Below are positions 51,960 through 61,077 of a DNA stretch of 64,000 nt, piece by piece (the first letter of the stretch is position 1; each line of letters starts with the position of its first letter). The stretch spans positions 1 to 64,000 of the forward strand of contig NC_092571.1 of assembly GCF_037975245.1 (NCBI RefSeq). The letters run 5' to 3'. Made by a program: the position numbers and the translations under genes. Source of the DNA: Apostichopus japonicus (taxonomy: Eukaryota; Echinodermata; Holothuroidea; Aspidochirotida; Stichopodidae). The notes below the pieces were generated by a model, which was given only the letters and a program-made list of their open reading frames with translations, was not told the origin of the DNA and did no database searches.

Positions 51960-53600
51960 GGGGGCAGTTTGCTTTTGCCGCGATCTCATACGGTCTCTGG
52001 AACTTTAAGTATTAGAAACGAACATAGATTCATATCAACTGCTGTCGTGGCGCGGTTGGTTGCTCTGTACCTCGAGAGCGTGACGTATTTTGGATCGCGG
52101 GCTCGAGACCAGGTGAGGGCAGTTTGCTTTTGCCGCGATCTGGTACGGTCTCTGGGAACTTTAAGTATTAGAAACGAACATAGATTCATATCAACTGCTG
52201 TCGTGGCGCGGTTGGTTGCTCTGTACCTCGAGAGCGTGACGTATTTTGGATCGCGGGCTCGAGACCAGGTGGGGGCAGTTTGCTTTTGCCGCGATCTGGT
52301 ACGGTCTCTGGGAACTTTAAGTATTAGAAACGAACATAGATTTATATCAACTGCTGTCGTGGCGCGGTTGGTTGCTCTGTACCTCGAGAGCGTGACGTAT
52401 TTTGGATCGCGGGCTCGAGACCAGGTGGGGGCAGTTTGCTTTTGCCGCGATCTGGTACGGTCTCTTGGAACTTGAAGTATTAGAAACGAACATAGATTTA
52501 TATCAACTGCTGTCGTGGCGCGGTTGGTTGCTCTGTACCTCGAGAGCGTGACGTATTTTGGATCGCGGGCTCGAGACCAGGTGGGGGCAGTTTGCTTTTG
52601 CCGCGATCTTATACGGTCTCTGGGAACTTGAAGTATTAGAAACAAACATAGATTTATATCAACTGCTGTCGTGGCGCGGTTGGTTGCTCTGTACCTCGAG
52701 AGCGTGACGTATTTTGGATCGCGGGCTCGAGACCAGGTGGGGGCAGTTTGCTTTTGCCGCGATCTCATACGGTCTCTGGGAACTTTAAGTATTAGAAACG
52801 AACATAGATTTATATCAACTGCTGTCGTGGCGCGGTTGGTTGCTCTGTACCTCGAGAGCGTGACGTATTTTGGATCGCGGGCTCGAGATCTGGTGGGGGC
52901 AGTTTGCTTTTGCCGCGATCTCATACGGTCTCTGGAACTTTAAGTATTAGAAACGAACATAGATTCATATCAACTGCTGTCGTGGCGCGGTTGGTTGCTC
53001 TGTACCTCGAGAGCGTGACGTATTTTGGATCGCGGGCTCGAGACCAGGTGAGGGCAGTTTGCTTTTGCCGCGATCTGGTACGGTCTCTGGGAACTTTAAG
53101 TATTAGAAACGAACATAGATTCATATCAACTGCTGTCGTGGCGCGGTTGGTTGCTCTGTACCTCGAGAGCGTGACGTATTTTGGATCGCGGGCTCGAGAC
53201 CAGGTGGGGGCAGTTTGCTTTTGCCGCGATCTGGTACGGTCTCTGGGAACTTTAAGTATTAGAAACGAACATAGATTTATATCAACTGCTGTCGTGGCGC
53301 GGTTGGTTGCTCTGTACCTCGAGAGCGTGACGTATTTTGGATCGCGGGCTCGAGACCAGGTGGGGGCAGTTTGCTTTTGCCGCGATCTGGTACGGTCTCT
53401 TGGAACTTGAAGTATTAGAAACGAACATAGATTTATATCAACTGCTGTCGTGGCGCGGTTGGTTGCTCTGTACCTCGAGAGCGTGACGTATTTTGGATCG
53501 CGGGCTCGAGACCAGGTGGGGGCAGTTTGCTTTTGCCGCGATCTTATACGGTCTCTGGGAACTTGAAGTATTAGAAACAAACATAGATTTATATCAACTG
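51960..53600 (+). repeat. Higher-order duplication, 935 bp (six units), two copies
   Basis: The unusual 'tctcttggaacttgaag' is at 52,461 and 53,396, and the 'gagatctgg', 'gattcatat' and 'aggtgaggg' units around it are repeated in the same order 935 bp apart. The same unit order also occurs in the 43.8-45.0 kb block, so this part seems derived from the 4.67-kb repeat or shares its source. Confidence 0.75.
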
Positions 53601-55500
53601 CTGTCGTGGCGCGGTTGGTTGCTCTGTACCTCGAGAGCGTGACGTATTTTGGATCGCGGGCTCGAGACCAGGTGGGGGCAGTTTGCTTTTGCCGCGATCT
53701 TATACGGTCTCTGGGAACTTTAAGTATTAGAAACGAACATAGATTTATATCAACTGCTGTCGTGGCGCGGTTGGTTGCTCTGTACCTCGAGAGCGTGACG
53801 TATTTTGGATCGCGGGCTCGAGACCAGGTGGGGGCAGTTTGCTTTTGCCGCGATCTGGTACGGTCTCTGGGAACTTTAAGTATTAGAAACGAACATAGAT
53901 TTATATCAACTGCTGTCGTGGCGCGGTTGGTTGCTCTGTACCTCGAGAGCGTGACGTATTTTGGATCGCGGGCTCGAGACCAGGTGGGGGCAGTTTGCTT
54001 TTGCCGCGATCTTATACGGTCTCTGGAACTTTAAGTATTAGAAACAAACATAGATTTATATCAACTGCTGTCGTGGCGCGGTTGGTTGCTCTGTACCTCG
54101 AGAGCGTGACGTATTTTGGATCGCGGGCTCGAGACCAGGTGGGGGCAGTTTGCTTTTGCGCGAACTCATACGGTCTCTGGAACTTTAAGTATTAGAAACG
54201 AACATAGATTTATATCAACTGCTGTCGTGGCGCGGTTGGTTGCTCTGTACCTCGAGAGCGTGACGTATTTTGGATCGCGGGCTCGAGACCAGGTGGGGGC
54301 AGTTTGCTTTTGCGCCAACTCATTCGGTCTCTGGAACTTTAAGTATTAGAAACGAACATAGATTTATATCAACTGCTGTCGTGGCGCGGTTGGTTGCTCT
54401 GTACCTCGAGAGCGTGACGTATTTTGGATCGCGGGCTCGAGACCAGGTGGGGGCAGTTTGCTTTTGCCGCGATCTTATACGGTCTCTGGGAACTTTAAGT
54501 ATTAGAAACGAACATAGATTTATATCAACTGCTGTCGTGGCGCGGTTGGTTGCTCTGTACCTCGAGAGCGTGACGTATTTTGGATCGCGGGCTCGAGACC
54601 AGGTGGGGGCAGTTTGCTTTTGCCGCGATCTTATACGGTCTCTGGAACTTTAAGTATTAGAAACAAACATAGATTTATATCAACTGCTGTCGTGGCGCGG
54701 TTGGTTGCTCTGTACCTCGAGAGCGTGACGTATTTTGGATCGCGGGCTCGAGACCAGGTGGGGGCAGTTTGCTTTTGCGCGAACTCATACGGTCTCTGGA
54801 ACTTTAAGTATTAGAAACGAACATAGATTTATATCAACTGCTGTCGTGGCGCGGTTGGTTGCTCTGTACCTCGAGAGCGTGACGTATTTTGGATCGCGGG
54901 CTCGAGACCAGGTGGGGGCAGTTTGCTTTTGCCGCGATCTCATACGGTCTCTGGAACTTTAAGTATTAGAAACGAACATAGATTTATATCAACTGCTGTC
55001 GTGGCGCGGTTGGTTGCTCTGTACCTCGAGAGCGTGACGTATTTTGGATCGCGGGCTCGAGACCAGGTGGGGGCAGTTTGCTTTTGCCGCGATCTTATAC
55101 GGTCTCTGGAACTTTAAGTATTAGAAACGAACATAGACTTATATCAACTGCTGTCGTGGCGCGGTTGGTTGCTCTGTACCTCGAGAGCGTGACGTATTTT
55201 GGATCGCGGGCTCGAGACCAGGTGGGGGCAGTTTGCTTTTGCCAGGATCTTATACGGTCTCTGGAACTTTAAGTATTAGAAACGAACATAGATTTATATC
55301 AACTGCTGTCGTGGCGCGGTTGGTTGCTCTGTACCTCGAGAGCGTGACGTATTTTGGATCGCGGGCACGAGATTAGGTGGGGGCAGTTTGCTTTTGCCGG
55401 GATCTTATACGGTCTCTGGGAACTTTAAGTATTAGAAACGAACATAGATTTATATCAACTGCTGTCGTGGCGCGGTTGGTTGCTCTGTACCTCGAGAGCG

Positions 55501-55579
55501 TGACGTATTTTGGATCGCGGGCTCGAGACCAGGTGGGGGCAGTTTGCTTTTGCCGCGATCTGGCTGTCGTGGCGCGGTT
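55501..55579 (+). repeat. Truncated satellite monomer at the left LINE junction
   Basis: At 55,563/55,564 the unit jumps from 'gccgcgatctgg' straight to 'ctgtcgtggcgcgg'. About 54 bp that normally lie between are missing. Short shared bases at the break (ctg/g) fit a microhomology deletion. No other unit in the window shows this junction, so it may have formed with, or after, the LINE insertion. Confidence 0.8.
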
Positions 55580-55595
55580 GGTTGTGCTCTGTACC
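55580..55595 (+). repeat. LINE target-site duplication, left copy
   Basis: The 16 bp 'ggttgtgctctgtacc' match the right-hand 'ggttgctctgtacc' apart from an inserted 'tg'. Satellite sequence ends here and non-satellite sequence starts with 'gggtactagc'. The extra 'tg' could be a small slip during target-primed integration. Confidence 0.8.
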
Positions 55596-55803
55596 GGGTA
55601 CTAGCTGATCTTCGTTCGTGCTTTATCACTTTATCTTATACTGATTCTTACCGATTCTTACACTGTACTTGTACTGTCTGCTGGATTTCTTTGACACCAG
55701 AAGGATATTTTATCGATTGAGTTTAATTACCAGGACTTTGTGATTTTAAACGTCGTAACTGCCATAGCGCCGTGAGGCGCTAAGGCGTGGTTAGTTGATC
55801 ACC
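55596..55803 (+). promoter_or_regulatory. LINE 5' UTR / presumed internal promoter region
   Basis: About 208 bp lie between the 5' junction and the ORF1 ATG. The first third is rich in 'cttat/gattctta' pyrimidine-purine motifs. No TATA-type promoter is clear. Autonomous LINEs usually carry an internal promoter in this region; that role is inferred from position only. Confidence 0.5.
55765..55782 (+). other. GNRA-loop hairpin upstream of ORF1 start
   Basis: TAGCGCC (55,765-55,771) and GGCGCTA (55,776-55,782) are perfect inverted repeats closing a GTGA loop, which is of GNRA type in RNA. It ends 21 nt before the ORF1 ATG, in an otherwise AT-rich leader. It could affect translation initiation or act as an RNA-protein recognition site; both are inference. 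Confidence 0.6.
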
Positions 55804-56865
55804 ATGAGCACCGGTTCTGCGAAACCGAATCCCTATGTTATGAAGAATAACAGTGTGAAATTTGTTGATAATAACTACGATGCGTCGGTTGTACTGAAAG
55901 CTATCGCAACGGATATTGGGAAAGAAAATATAATGGGATGTGTGAAGACCCAAGGCCTGTGGATTGTTACTCTGAGAAAAAAGCAAGATGTTGAACTACT
56001 CCAAGAAACAGGATTGAAAGTAGGAGATGACCTGGTTAATATTGTGGGAGTAACCAAGACCATTCTGACCGTCAGTGTTTTTGGAGTACCACTATACGTT
56101 GATGACAGTGAGATAACAGACAAATTAGAAGAATTTGGCTGCAAATTAAGAAGCAATTGGGTGCACAAATTTTATGATGACTTCCCCGAAATCGAAAACG
56201 GAATAAGATTTGTAAGATTGGAAATGCCAAACAACGCGAAATCTCTACCTTACGCTATTATTGTCTCTGGAATCCATTTGAGATTGAAACACAATGGCCA
56301 ATTACGTGTGTGTAACCTTTGTCTGGCAGAAGACCACATAATGCGTGATTGTCCACACTATTGTTGTCGCTCCTGTGGTCAACAAGGACATACCGCAAGC
56401 CGATGCCCAACAATAAGATGTTACAAGTGTAACAAAGATGGCCATAAAAGCTTCCAGTGCCCTGAAAACAGAAAGGAGGACAACGTTACCGTCGCTGGTA
56501 ATCCGGACAAGAATGAACTAAGCAAAGATGAAATACAACAAGAAGCCAGCCCTATTGTAACCAAAATACCTGCGGAAACCGTTTCTGAACTGAATCAGGA
56601 AGCAAATGCAGCCAAGGAGAAAGATGCGACCAAAACAACAGAAGATAAAACCAAGCCAGAACCATCCAGTAAAACTGAACATAAATCAGCATCTCAGACA
56701 TCAATTAGTACACCAAGTAGAACTCCTGAACCGACCGGAATGAAGAGACCAATCTCAAGCGAAGACGACACTTTTGTAAATACCAATAAAAGAGGAGCAA
56801 ATACCACCCCAAACCTTAGCGTGGCAAGACGTTTTATACAGAGGATAAACACAAATAAAACTTAA
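55804..56865 (+). CDS. LINE ORF1 protein (RNA-binding, three CCHC zinc knuckles)
   Basis: This 353-residue nucleic-acid-binding protein probably coats the element RNA to form the retrotransposition particle. The ATG at 55,804 is chosen because 'accatga' is a good Kozak context; the frame is open three codons further but only from a TTG. Residues about 15-165 look like one or two RRM-like folds (patterns near 50-80 and 87-160), which I recognise only loosely. Three CCHC knuckles of the form C-x2-C-x4-H-x4-C follow: C170/C173/H178/C183, C188/C191/H196/C201 and C206/C209/H214/C219. The remaining 130 residues are Lys/Glu/Ser/Thr-rich, likely disordered, with small basic patches (KRP, NKRG) that could serve as nuclear signals. 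Multi-knuckle ORF1 proteins are known in Tx1-like and other LINEs and are often annotated in hosts as 'CCHC domain-containing protein 3-like'. It overlaps the ORF2 open frame by 7 nt. Confidence 0.9.
   Translation: MSTGSAKPNPYVMKNNSVKFVDNNYDASVVLKAIATDIGKENIMGCVKTQGLWIVTLRKKQDVELLQETGLKVGDDLVNIVGVTKTILTVSVFGVPLYVDDSEITDKLEEFGCKLRSNWVHKFYDDFPEIENGIRFVRLEMPNNAKSLPYAIIVSGIHLRLKHNGQLRVCNLCLAEDHIMRDCPHYCCRSCGQQGHTASRCPTIRCYKCNKDGHKSFQCPENRKEDNVTVAGNPDKNELSKDEIQQEASPIVTKIPAETVSELNQEANAAKEKDATKTTEDKTKPEPSSKTEHKSASQTSISTPSRTPEPTGMKRPISSEDDTFVNTNKRGANTTPNLSVARRFIQRINTNKT
56856..56865 (+). promoter_or_regulatory. ORF1/ORF2 junction with 7-nt overlap and no ATG
   Basis: ORF1 ends at TAA 56,863-56,865. 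The ORF2 frame opens after TAA 56,856-56,858 and is -1 relative to ORF1. No ATG, GTG, CTG or TTG codon lies in the ORF2 frame between 56,859 and 57,041. ORF2 would therefore need termination-reinitiation at a non-AUG codon, a -1 frameshift in the short A-rich overlap (aaataaaac), or another start. No canonical slippery heptamer in the ORF1 frame is visible. Confidence 0.6.
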
Positions 56866-59800
56866 CATTCCGTTTAGTAACATTAAATTGTAACGGTCTA
56901 AGAAGGAAGGACAAAAGGAACGAACTTTTTGAAACTTTAATCAAAAGGAAATACGATATTATTTTTCTTCAAGAAACCTTTTGGGATGAGGACATTTTTC
57001 AAATCGCCACGAAAGAATGGGATGGTAAAATTTTTTCATCTATGTATTCTCTCCAGAATAGGAGAGGTGTTGCCACACTAATCAGAAAAGAGTCAGATAT
57101 AGAAGTGAAAAGTTATGAAACTGACCAAACAGGTCGAATTATCCAGACCGATCTAGTTATAGAAGAACAAACTTTTACTGTTATTAATATTTATGCTCCA
57201 AATAATACGGTTGAAAGGAAATCCTTCTTTTTAGATGTACACAAACGACTTCACAAAAATAAAAGTAAAGTAATTGTAACTGGGGATTTCAATAACATAA
57301 TCAATACTTATTTAGATAGATATCCGGTTAAATACTCCTCTGATGTGTCTAGAAAGACCTTAAAGGACCTTATGCTCAATTTTGATTTGATCGATATATG
57401 GAGAGAGAGAAATCCAAAAGAAGCAGACTTTTCTTGTAACCGAAATTGTATGAACTATAATAGTTCCTCAAGAATAGACAGATTTTTAATTTCTAACGAT
57501 TTGAAAGCTAATATAACATCCTCCCGACATTTACCGTACCCTTATTCAGATCATAATTTTGTTGAGTTAACAATGGATTTATCTCTCATCCCAAGAGGAA
57601 AGGGGTATTGGATATTTAATAACGCCTTACTGTTAGACCAAGATTATTGTAATCAAATTAGGGAAATTATTAATTTTAGGAAAAGGCAAGACAGTTTTAC
57701 TGAAAATATTTTCGAATGGTATGAATTACTTAAAAAAGATATAAAATCCACTTCAATCAATTTCAGTAGACAAAAACAAAAAAAACTACACAAACAGAAA
57801 CTGAAACTTATCAAAGAAATCAAATTTGAAAAGAAAAAGGCCCAAAAATATGCCGACTATGTTATTAATAGACTTAAAAACCTGCAAGAAAAATTAGATG
57901 AAATAACCAAAAATGAGCTCAGAGGAGCTGCAATTAGAGCTAAGATTCAGTGGTATGATGAAGGAGAAAAATCTACAAAGTTTTTCCTTGGACTTGAAAG
58001 GAGCAGGCAAAAAAAGAAGGTAATAAGAAAATTAGTTAACGAACAGGGTAACATAATCCATAATCAAGATGAAATATTAAAACACCAATGTCAATATTAT
58101 GCTGACCTTTATACTGCGGAAGCAACATATTGCAATGCACAAGAACTTATTTTACCAAAAATCTCTAAAATGCTTTCCCCGACTGAAACCGAAATTTGCG
58201 AACAAGATTTAACAACAACCGAATTAAAGACTGCCTTAGACTCTATGCAAGCAAATAAAAGTCCAGGACTAGATGGCCTGACGGCGGAGTTTTTCAAATA
58301 TTTTTGGTGGGATTTTACTGATATTTTTCATAACCTTATCAAACAAATGTCCAATAGTATGGAATTGTGTGATTCCATGAAAGTAGGTGTTATTTCTTTA
58401 ATCCCTAAAAAAGGAGACTTAACAAGACTCAATAATTGGAGACCAATAAGTCTTCTTAATACAGACTATAAAATAATAAGTAAAGCCCTTGCAAACAGAA
58501 TTAATAACGTAATAAGTAACCTAATATCTGATGATCAAACATGTTGTAATCCAGGGAATGATATTAGTGAAAATGTTATTACAATGAACCTTATTATCGA
58601 TTATGTCAAAGAAAATCATTTAAATGGATTCATCCTAAAAATTGACCAATACAAAGCTTTCGATCGTGTTAACCACGAATATTTATTTAATGTCCTTAAC
58701 AAAATGGGTTTTGGACCAAGTTTTCAAAAATGGATTAAAATTCTCTATACTAATATTCAATCATGTATTAAACATAATGGTTTTGTCTCTGACCTGTTCC
58801 CAATTAAGAGAGGAGTAAGGCAAGGTTGCCCAATTTCAGCTATTTTATATGTTCTGAGCGCAGAACCCTTTCATGAAATAATATGTAATAATCCTGAAAT
58901 TTCAGGAATTAAGATCTGCAACACCGAAGTTAAAATGTTTCAGCATGCTGATGATACAACTTTCTTCGTTTCAAATGTTACAAGTTTATATGCAATTTTA
59001 GATACAATTAAGATTTATGAACAAGCATCAGGTTCAAAATGTAACTTGGGAAAAACTGAGCTATTAATGATAGGCAATTACCAACTGGATGAACCTCACG
59101 ATTTTAACTTTCCTGTGAGGAAAGATTATATTGATATTCTAGGTGTTTCTATTGGTAATGTGAATGGGATTATTGAAGTTCAAAACTGGGAAAATAAAAT
59201 AGAAAAATGTACATCCTTACTAAAAAGATGGACATTTAGAAAGTTATCACTTAAAGGCAAAGTTTTAGTTGTTAACTCTTTAATAATATCTAGGTTAACG
59301 TATTTAATGAGTATTTTGACTGTGCCAGGTTGGGTATTAGACTCATTTCGTCAGGCAGTAACTGATTTTATATGGGATGGGAAAACACCTCTAATCAGTT
59401 TTAAGTCATTAATGTTGCCTATAAGTAAAGGAGGGCTCAAACTTTGTGATTTAGAAATTAAGCGAGATTCTTTAAGGATTAAATTAGTTAGCAAACTGCT
59501 AAATGGAAGTGTTAATGTAAAACTGAAGACATGTATGTTATTTTTTCTTAATAAGTACGAAAATATGAAGCTTGGATTGGGTATTTTTCAAGTGGACCCG
59601 CAGACTAAATCTTTACTCACTATGCAACCTTTTGCCAGAGAAATGCTACTCGCATGGAAAAATATTACACAGGGCTATTTTGTAGAACCTAGCACACGTG
59701 AGGAGATGCTTATCCAACCAATTTTTCATAACCCTCTCCTACGCGATGAGAACGGTGAAACTCTTTTTAACAGTATTTTTATTGATGGAGGTATAATTAT

Positions 59801-60725
59801 GGTTGGTGACCTTATGTATGAGGTCATCCCAACACAACTGCCATCAGTAGCCGTTCATGAATGCATAACACTCACTAATCCCGATAATCCCATTTCCTTG
59901 AATGAGGTAGAAACGGTTATTTCTATGGTAATGAATGTATTACCCGAGAACTGGTTGACAGAGATCAATTCATCCGACATTGTGGTATCTACACAATCCG
60001 ACTTACAATACGCCGTTCATTTTCAATGTGGTTGTGACACTATTGATGGTGCTGTATTAACTTGTAAGAGAGCATCTGACCTTTTACGTACTTTAAGAAA
60101 TAATACCCCTAAAGGTGAATTATATTGGAAGAAAACGTATGCAGATCTATCTTTTGAAACTAGGTGGGAAAATGTCTTTAAATCGCCTAAGAGTAATACA
60201 GATGCTGAAATCGACTACAAAATAATGCATAACATTTTATTTACTAATGAGAAATTGTATAAATTCAAAATGATTGATTCTCCTATGTGTACATTTTGCA
60301 GAAGTTCGATTGAAACAATACATCACCTTTTTATAACTTGTCCTAAATTATTCCCACTCTGGGAAAATTTAACCAACAAACTGAATAAACTACATTTTGT
60401 TGACAGCCATTATGGTTGGACCTTAGGTACATTATTTGGTCTGGGTCTTAATGCAAAAAATCAAGATGGTCTCCTTATAGACTATATATTCAATATCTAT
60501 AAAACTGTAATATGGAAAAGCCGTAATGCAATTATTTATAATGGTGGTACTATGAATATTACAGCATATTTTCATAATTATATGAAGAAGAAGTTACGTT
60601 TTATGTATGAGGTTTACGCGAGCCATAACAACTTAGATAATTTTTTTCAGTTTTTTGGAAAAGGTAATATTCTACTTTTAGCCGACAAAGACCATACCTA
60701 CCAGTACCATTTAGATAGAGGCTAA
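56859..60725 (+). CDS. LINE ORF2 polyprotein: APE endonuclease and reverse transcriptase
   Basis: This enzyme nicks target DNA and copies the element RNA onto it. The frame is open from 56,859 (just after TAA at 56,856-56,858) to the stop ending at 60,725, about 1,288 codons. The first ATG is only at 57,042. The 61 codons before it encode essential endonuclease N-terminal motifs (LNCNGL near 56,883, FLQET near 56,976), so the ATG at 57,042 is unlikely to be the true start. Numbering from that Met: NIYAPN 49-54, GDFNN 81-85, SRIDR 143-147 and SDH 169-171 complete the endonuclease. RT motifs are NWRPISLLN 465-473, motif A with D535, RGVRQGCP 590-597, and motif C HADD with D637/D638. A C-terminal C1083-x2-C1086-x8-H1095-x4-C1100 is the zf-RVT-type finger. 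All catalytic residues I can place are present. Departures are GND where GR-x is common (506-508) and HADD for YADD. ORF2 is in the -1 frame relative to ORF1. Confidence 0.92.
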   Translation, partial: NLTFRLVTLNCNGLRRKDKRNELFETLIKRKYDIIFLQETFWDEDIFQIATKEWDGKIFSSMYSLQNRRGVATLIRKESDIEVKSYETDQTGRIIQTDLVIEEQTFTVINIYAPNNTVERKSFFLDVHKRLHKNKSKVIVTGDFNNIINTYLDRYPVKYSSDVSRKTLKDLMLNFDLIDIWRERNPKEADFSCNRNCMNYNSSSRIDRFLISNDLKANITSSRHLPYPYSDHNFVELTMDLSLIPRGKGYWIFNNALLLDQDYCNQIREIINFRKRQDSFTENIFEWYELLKKDIKSTSINFSRQKQKKLHKQKLKLIKEIKFEKKKAQKYADYVINRLKNLQEKLDEITKNELRGAAIRAKIQWYDEGEKSTKFFLGLERSRQKKKVIRKLVNEQGNIIHNQDEILKHQCQYYADLYTAEATYCNAQELILPKISKMLSPTETEICEQDLTTTELKTALDSMQANKSPGLDGLTAEFFKYFWWDFTDIFHNLIKQMSNSMELCDSMKVGVISLIPKKGDLTRLNNWRPISLLNTDYKIISKALANRINNVISNLISDDQTCCNPGNDISENVITMNLIIDYVKENHLNGFILKIDQYKAFDRVNHEYLFNVLNKMGFGPSFQKWIKILYTNIQSCIKHNGFVSDLFPIKRGVRQGCPISAILYVLSAEPFHEIICNNPEISGIKICNTEVKMFQHADDTTFFVSNVTSLYAILDTIKIYEQASGSKCNLGKTELLMIGNYQLDEPHDFNFPVRKDYIDILGVSIGNVNGIIEVQNWENKIEKCTSLLKRWTFRKLSLKGKVLVVNSLIISRLTYLMSILTVPGWVLDSFRQAVTDFIWDGKTPLISFKSLMLPISKGGLKLCDLEIKRDSLRIKLVSKLLNGSVNVKLKTCMLFFLNKYENMKLGLGIFQVDPQTKSLLTMQPFAREMLLAWKNITQGYFVEPSTREEMLIQPIFHNPLLRDENGETLFNSIFIDGGIIMVGDLMYEVIPTQLPSVAVHECITLTNPDNPISLNEVETVISMVMNVLPENWLTEINSSDIVVSTQSDLQYAVHFQCGCDTIDGAVLTCKRASDLLRTLRNNTPKGELYWKKTYADLSFETRWENVFKSPKSNTDAEIDYKIMHNILFTNEKLYKFKMIDSPMCTFCRSSIETIHHLFITCPKLFPLWENLTNKLNKLHFVDSHYGWTLGTLFGLGLNAKNQDGLLIDYIFNIYKTVIWKSRNAIIYNGGTMNITAYFHNYMKKKLRFMYEVYASHNNLDNFFQFFGKGNILLLADKDHTYQYHLDRG

Positions 60726-61044
60726 TTATTTTGAGCCAACAAATGGTATGATAAATTGTAATAATTTACTTATGCCTGTATACGCATAGTTAAGTAGGGC
60801 TTTATCTGTAAAAATAAAGCTAAGTACTATTTCAACGATATATTATCGACTTGGACAACATTTCCATGTTTTATACGATATGAGATTTCAATCGAATTAA
60901 GTTAAAGGTATTTCTGAGTAACATTCAAATTACGGTATAAGAACATTAACAAGTAAATATATTTTTATTTTTATTATTTAGTTCTGCAAGAACTCATTGT
61001 ATATATTGTTTAGTGAATGGGTGAACCAGTAGGTTCACTTTCAA

Positions 61045-61046
<2 letters not shown>
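60726..61046 (+). other. LINE 3' UTR
   Basis: This 321-bp AT-rich untranslated region shows no further coding potential. It contains an internal AATAAA (60,813-60,818) within a small hairpin (GCTTTAT 60,799-60,805 paired with ATAAAGC 60,814-60,820). A second, stronger hairpin lies beside the tail. Confidence 0.8.
61021..61038 (+). other. 3'-terminal hairpin of the LINE RNA
   Basis: GTGAACC (61,021-61,027) and GGTTCAC (61,032-61,038) are perfect inverted repeats around an AGTA loop; two G-U pairs (61,019-61,020 with 61,039-61,040) can extend the stem. It ends 8 nt before the A tail. Terminal hairpins at this place are recognised by the RT in some LINE families (for example UnaL2), so this is a candidate RT recognition element. 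Confidence 0.6.

Positions 61047-61075
<29 letters not shown>
61044..61075 (+). terminator. Polyadenylation signal and poly(A) tail
   Basis: AATAAA at 61,044-61,049 runs directly into an uninterrupted run of 29 A's (61,047-61,075), which joins the right target-site duplication. A pure, long A tail suggests little time for decay since insertion. Confidence 0.9.

Positions 61076-61077
<2 letters not shown>

Larger units (their letters stand above)
1..55595 (+). repeat. 155/156-bp tandem satellite array, left block
   Basis: This is a head-to-tail array of about 360 monomers in one orientation with no other sequence between them. Taking 'ctgtacctcg' as unit start, successive starts at 1, 157, 313, 468, 624 and 746 give periods of 156, 156, 155, 156 and 122. 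The 155/156 difference is one G in ctct-ggg/gg-aac. A second one-base indel lies in the G run after 'accaggt' (for example near 5358, 11,530, 13,080). Monomers differ by a few substitutions, and the same variants recur at regular offsets, as expected from unequal exchange or segmental amplification. Each unit carries two CTCGAG sites 31 bp apart and many CpGs. No stable coding role is visible: open frames run through only where consecutive units are 156 bp. A centromeric or pericentromeric location is possible but cannot be shown from sequence alone. Confidence 0.97.
55596..61075 (+). mobile_element. Full-length-looking non-LTR retrotransposon (L1 group, Tx1-like)
   Basis: This 5.48-kb AT-rich unit interrupts the satellite. 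In order it holds a 5' UTR, ORF1 with three CCHC zinc knuckles, ORF2 with APE endonuclease, reverse transcriptase and a C-terminal CCHC motif, a 3' UTR, AATAAA and 29 A's. It is bounded by a target-site duplication and has no terminal repeats, as expected for target-primed reverse transcription. The RT sequence around 'QTCCNPG' and 'AFDRVNHEYLF' and the RNA-binding-plus-zinc-knuckle ORF1 resemble the Tx1 clade as I know it; the clade call is from recognition, not a search. Both ORFs are free of stops and frameshifts and the tail is long, so the copy looks young. The insertion point has no TTTT/AA target of the mammalian L1 kind. Confidence 0.93.

Noticed and set aside
50739-51989. 416-codon minus-strand open frame as a gene
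   Set aside because: Same cause: eight consecutive 156-bp units without a stop in this frame. There is no start context, domain or unique sequence.
1-55595. CRISPR array
   Set aside because: Repeats are 155/156 bp and directly adjacent with no unique spacers, and the setting is eukaryotic.
1-55595. CENP-B box in the satellite
   Set aside because: The nearest match, 'gttcgtttctaatac' on the minus strand, keeps TTCG but lacks the required CGGG half.
55780-56168. Minus-strand open frames inside ORF1 (55,780-55,986; 55,875-56,168) and inside ORF2 (58,109-58,297)
   Set aside because: They are short antisense shadows of ORF1 and ORF2 with no recognisable domains.
55596-61075. LTR retrotransposon or endogenous retrovirus
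   Set aside because: No terminal repeats, protease, integrase or RNase H in the expected order. APE endonuclease, poly(A) tail and target duplication identify a non-LTR element.
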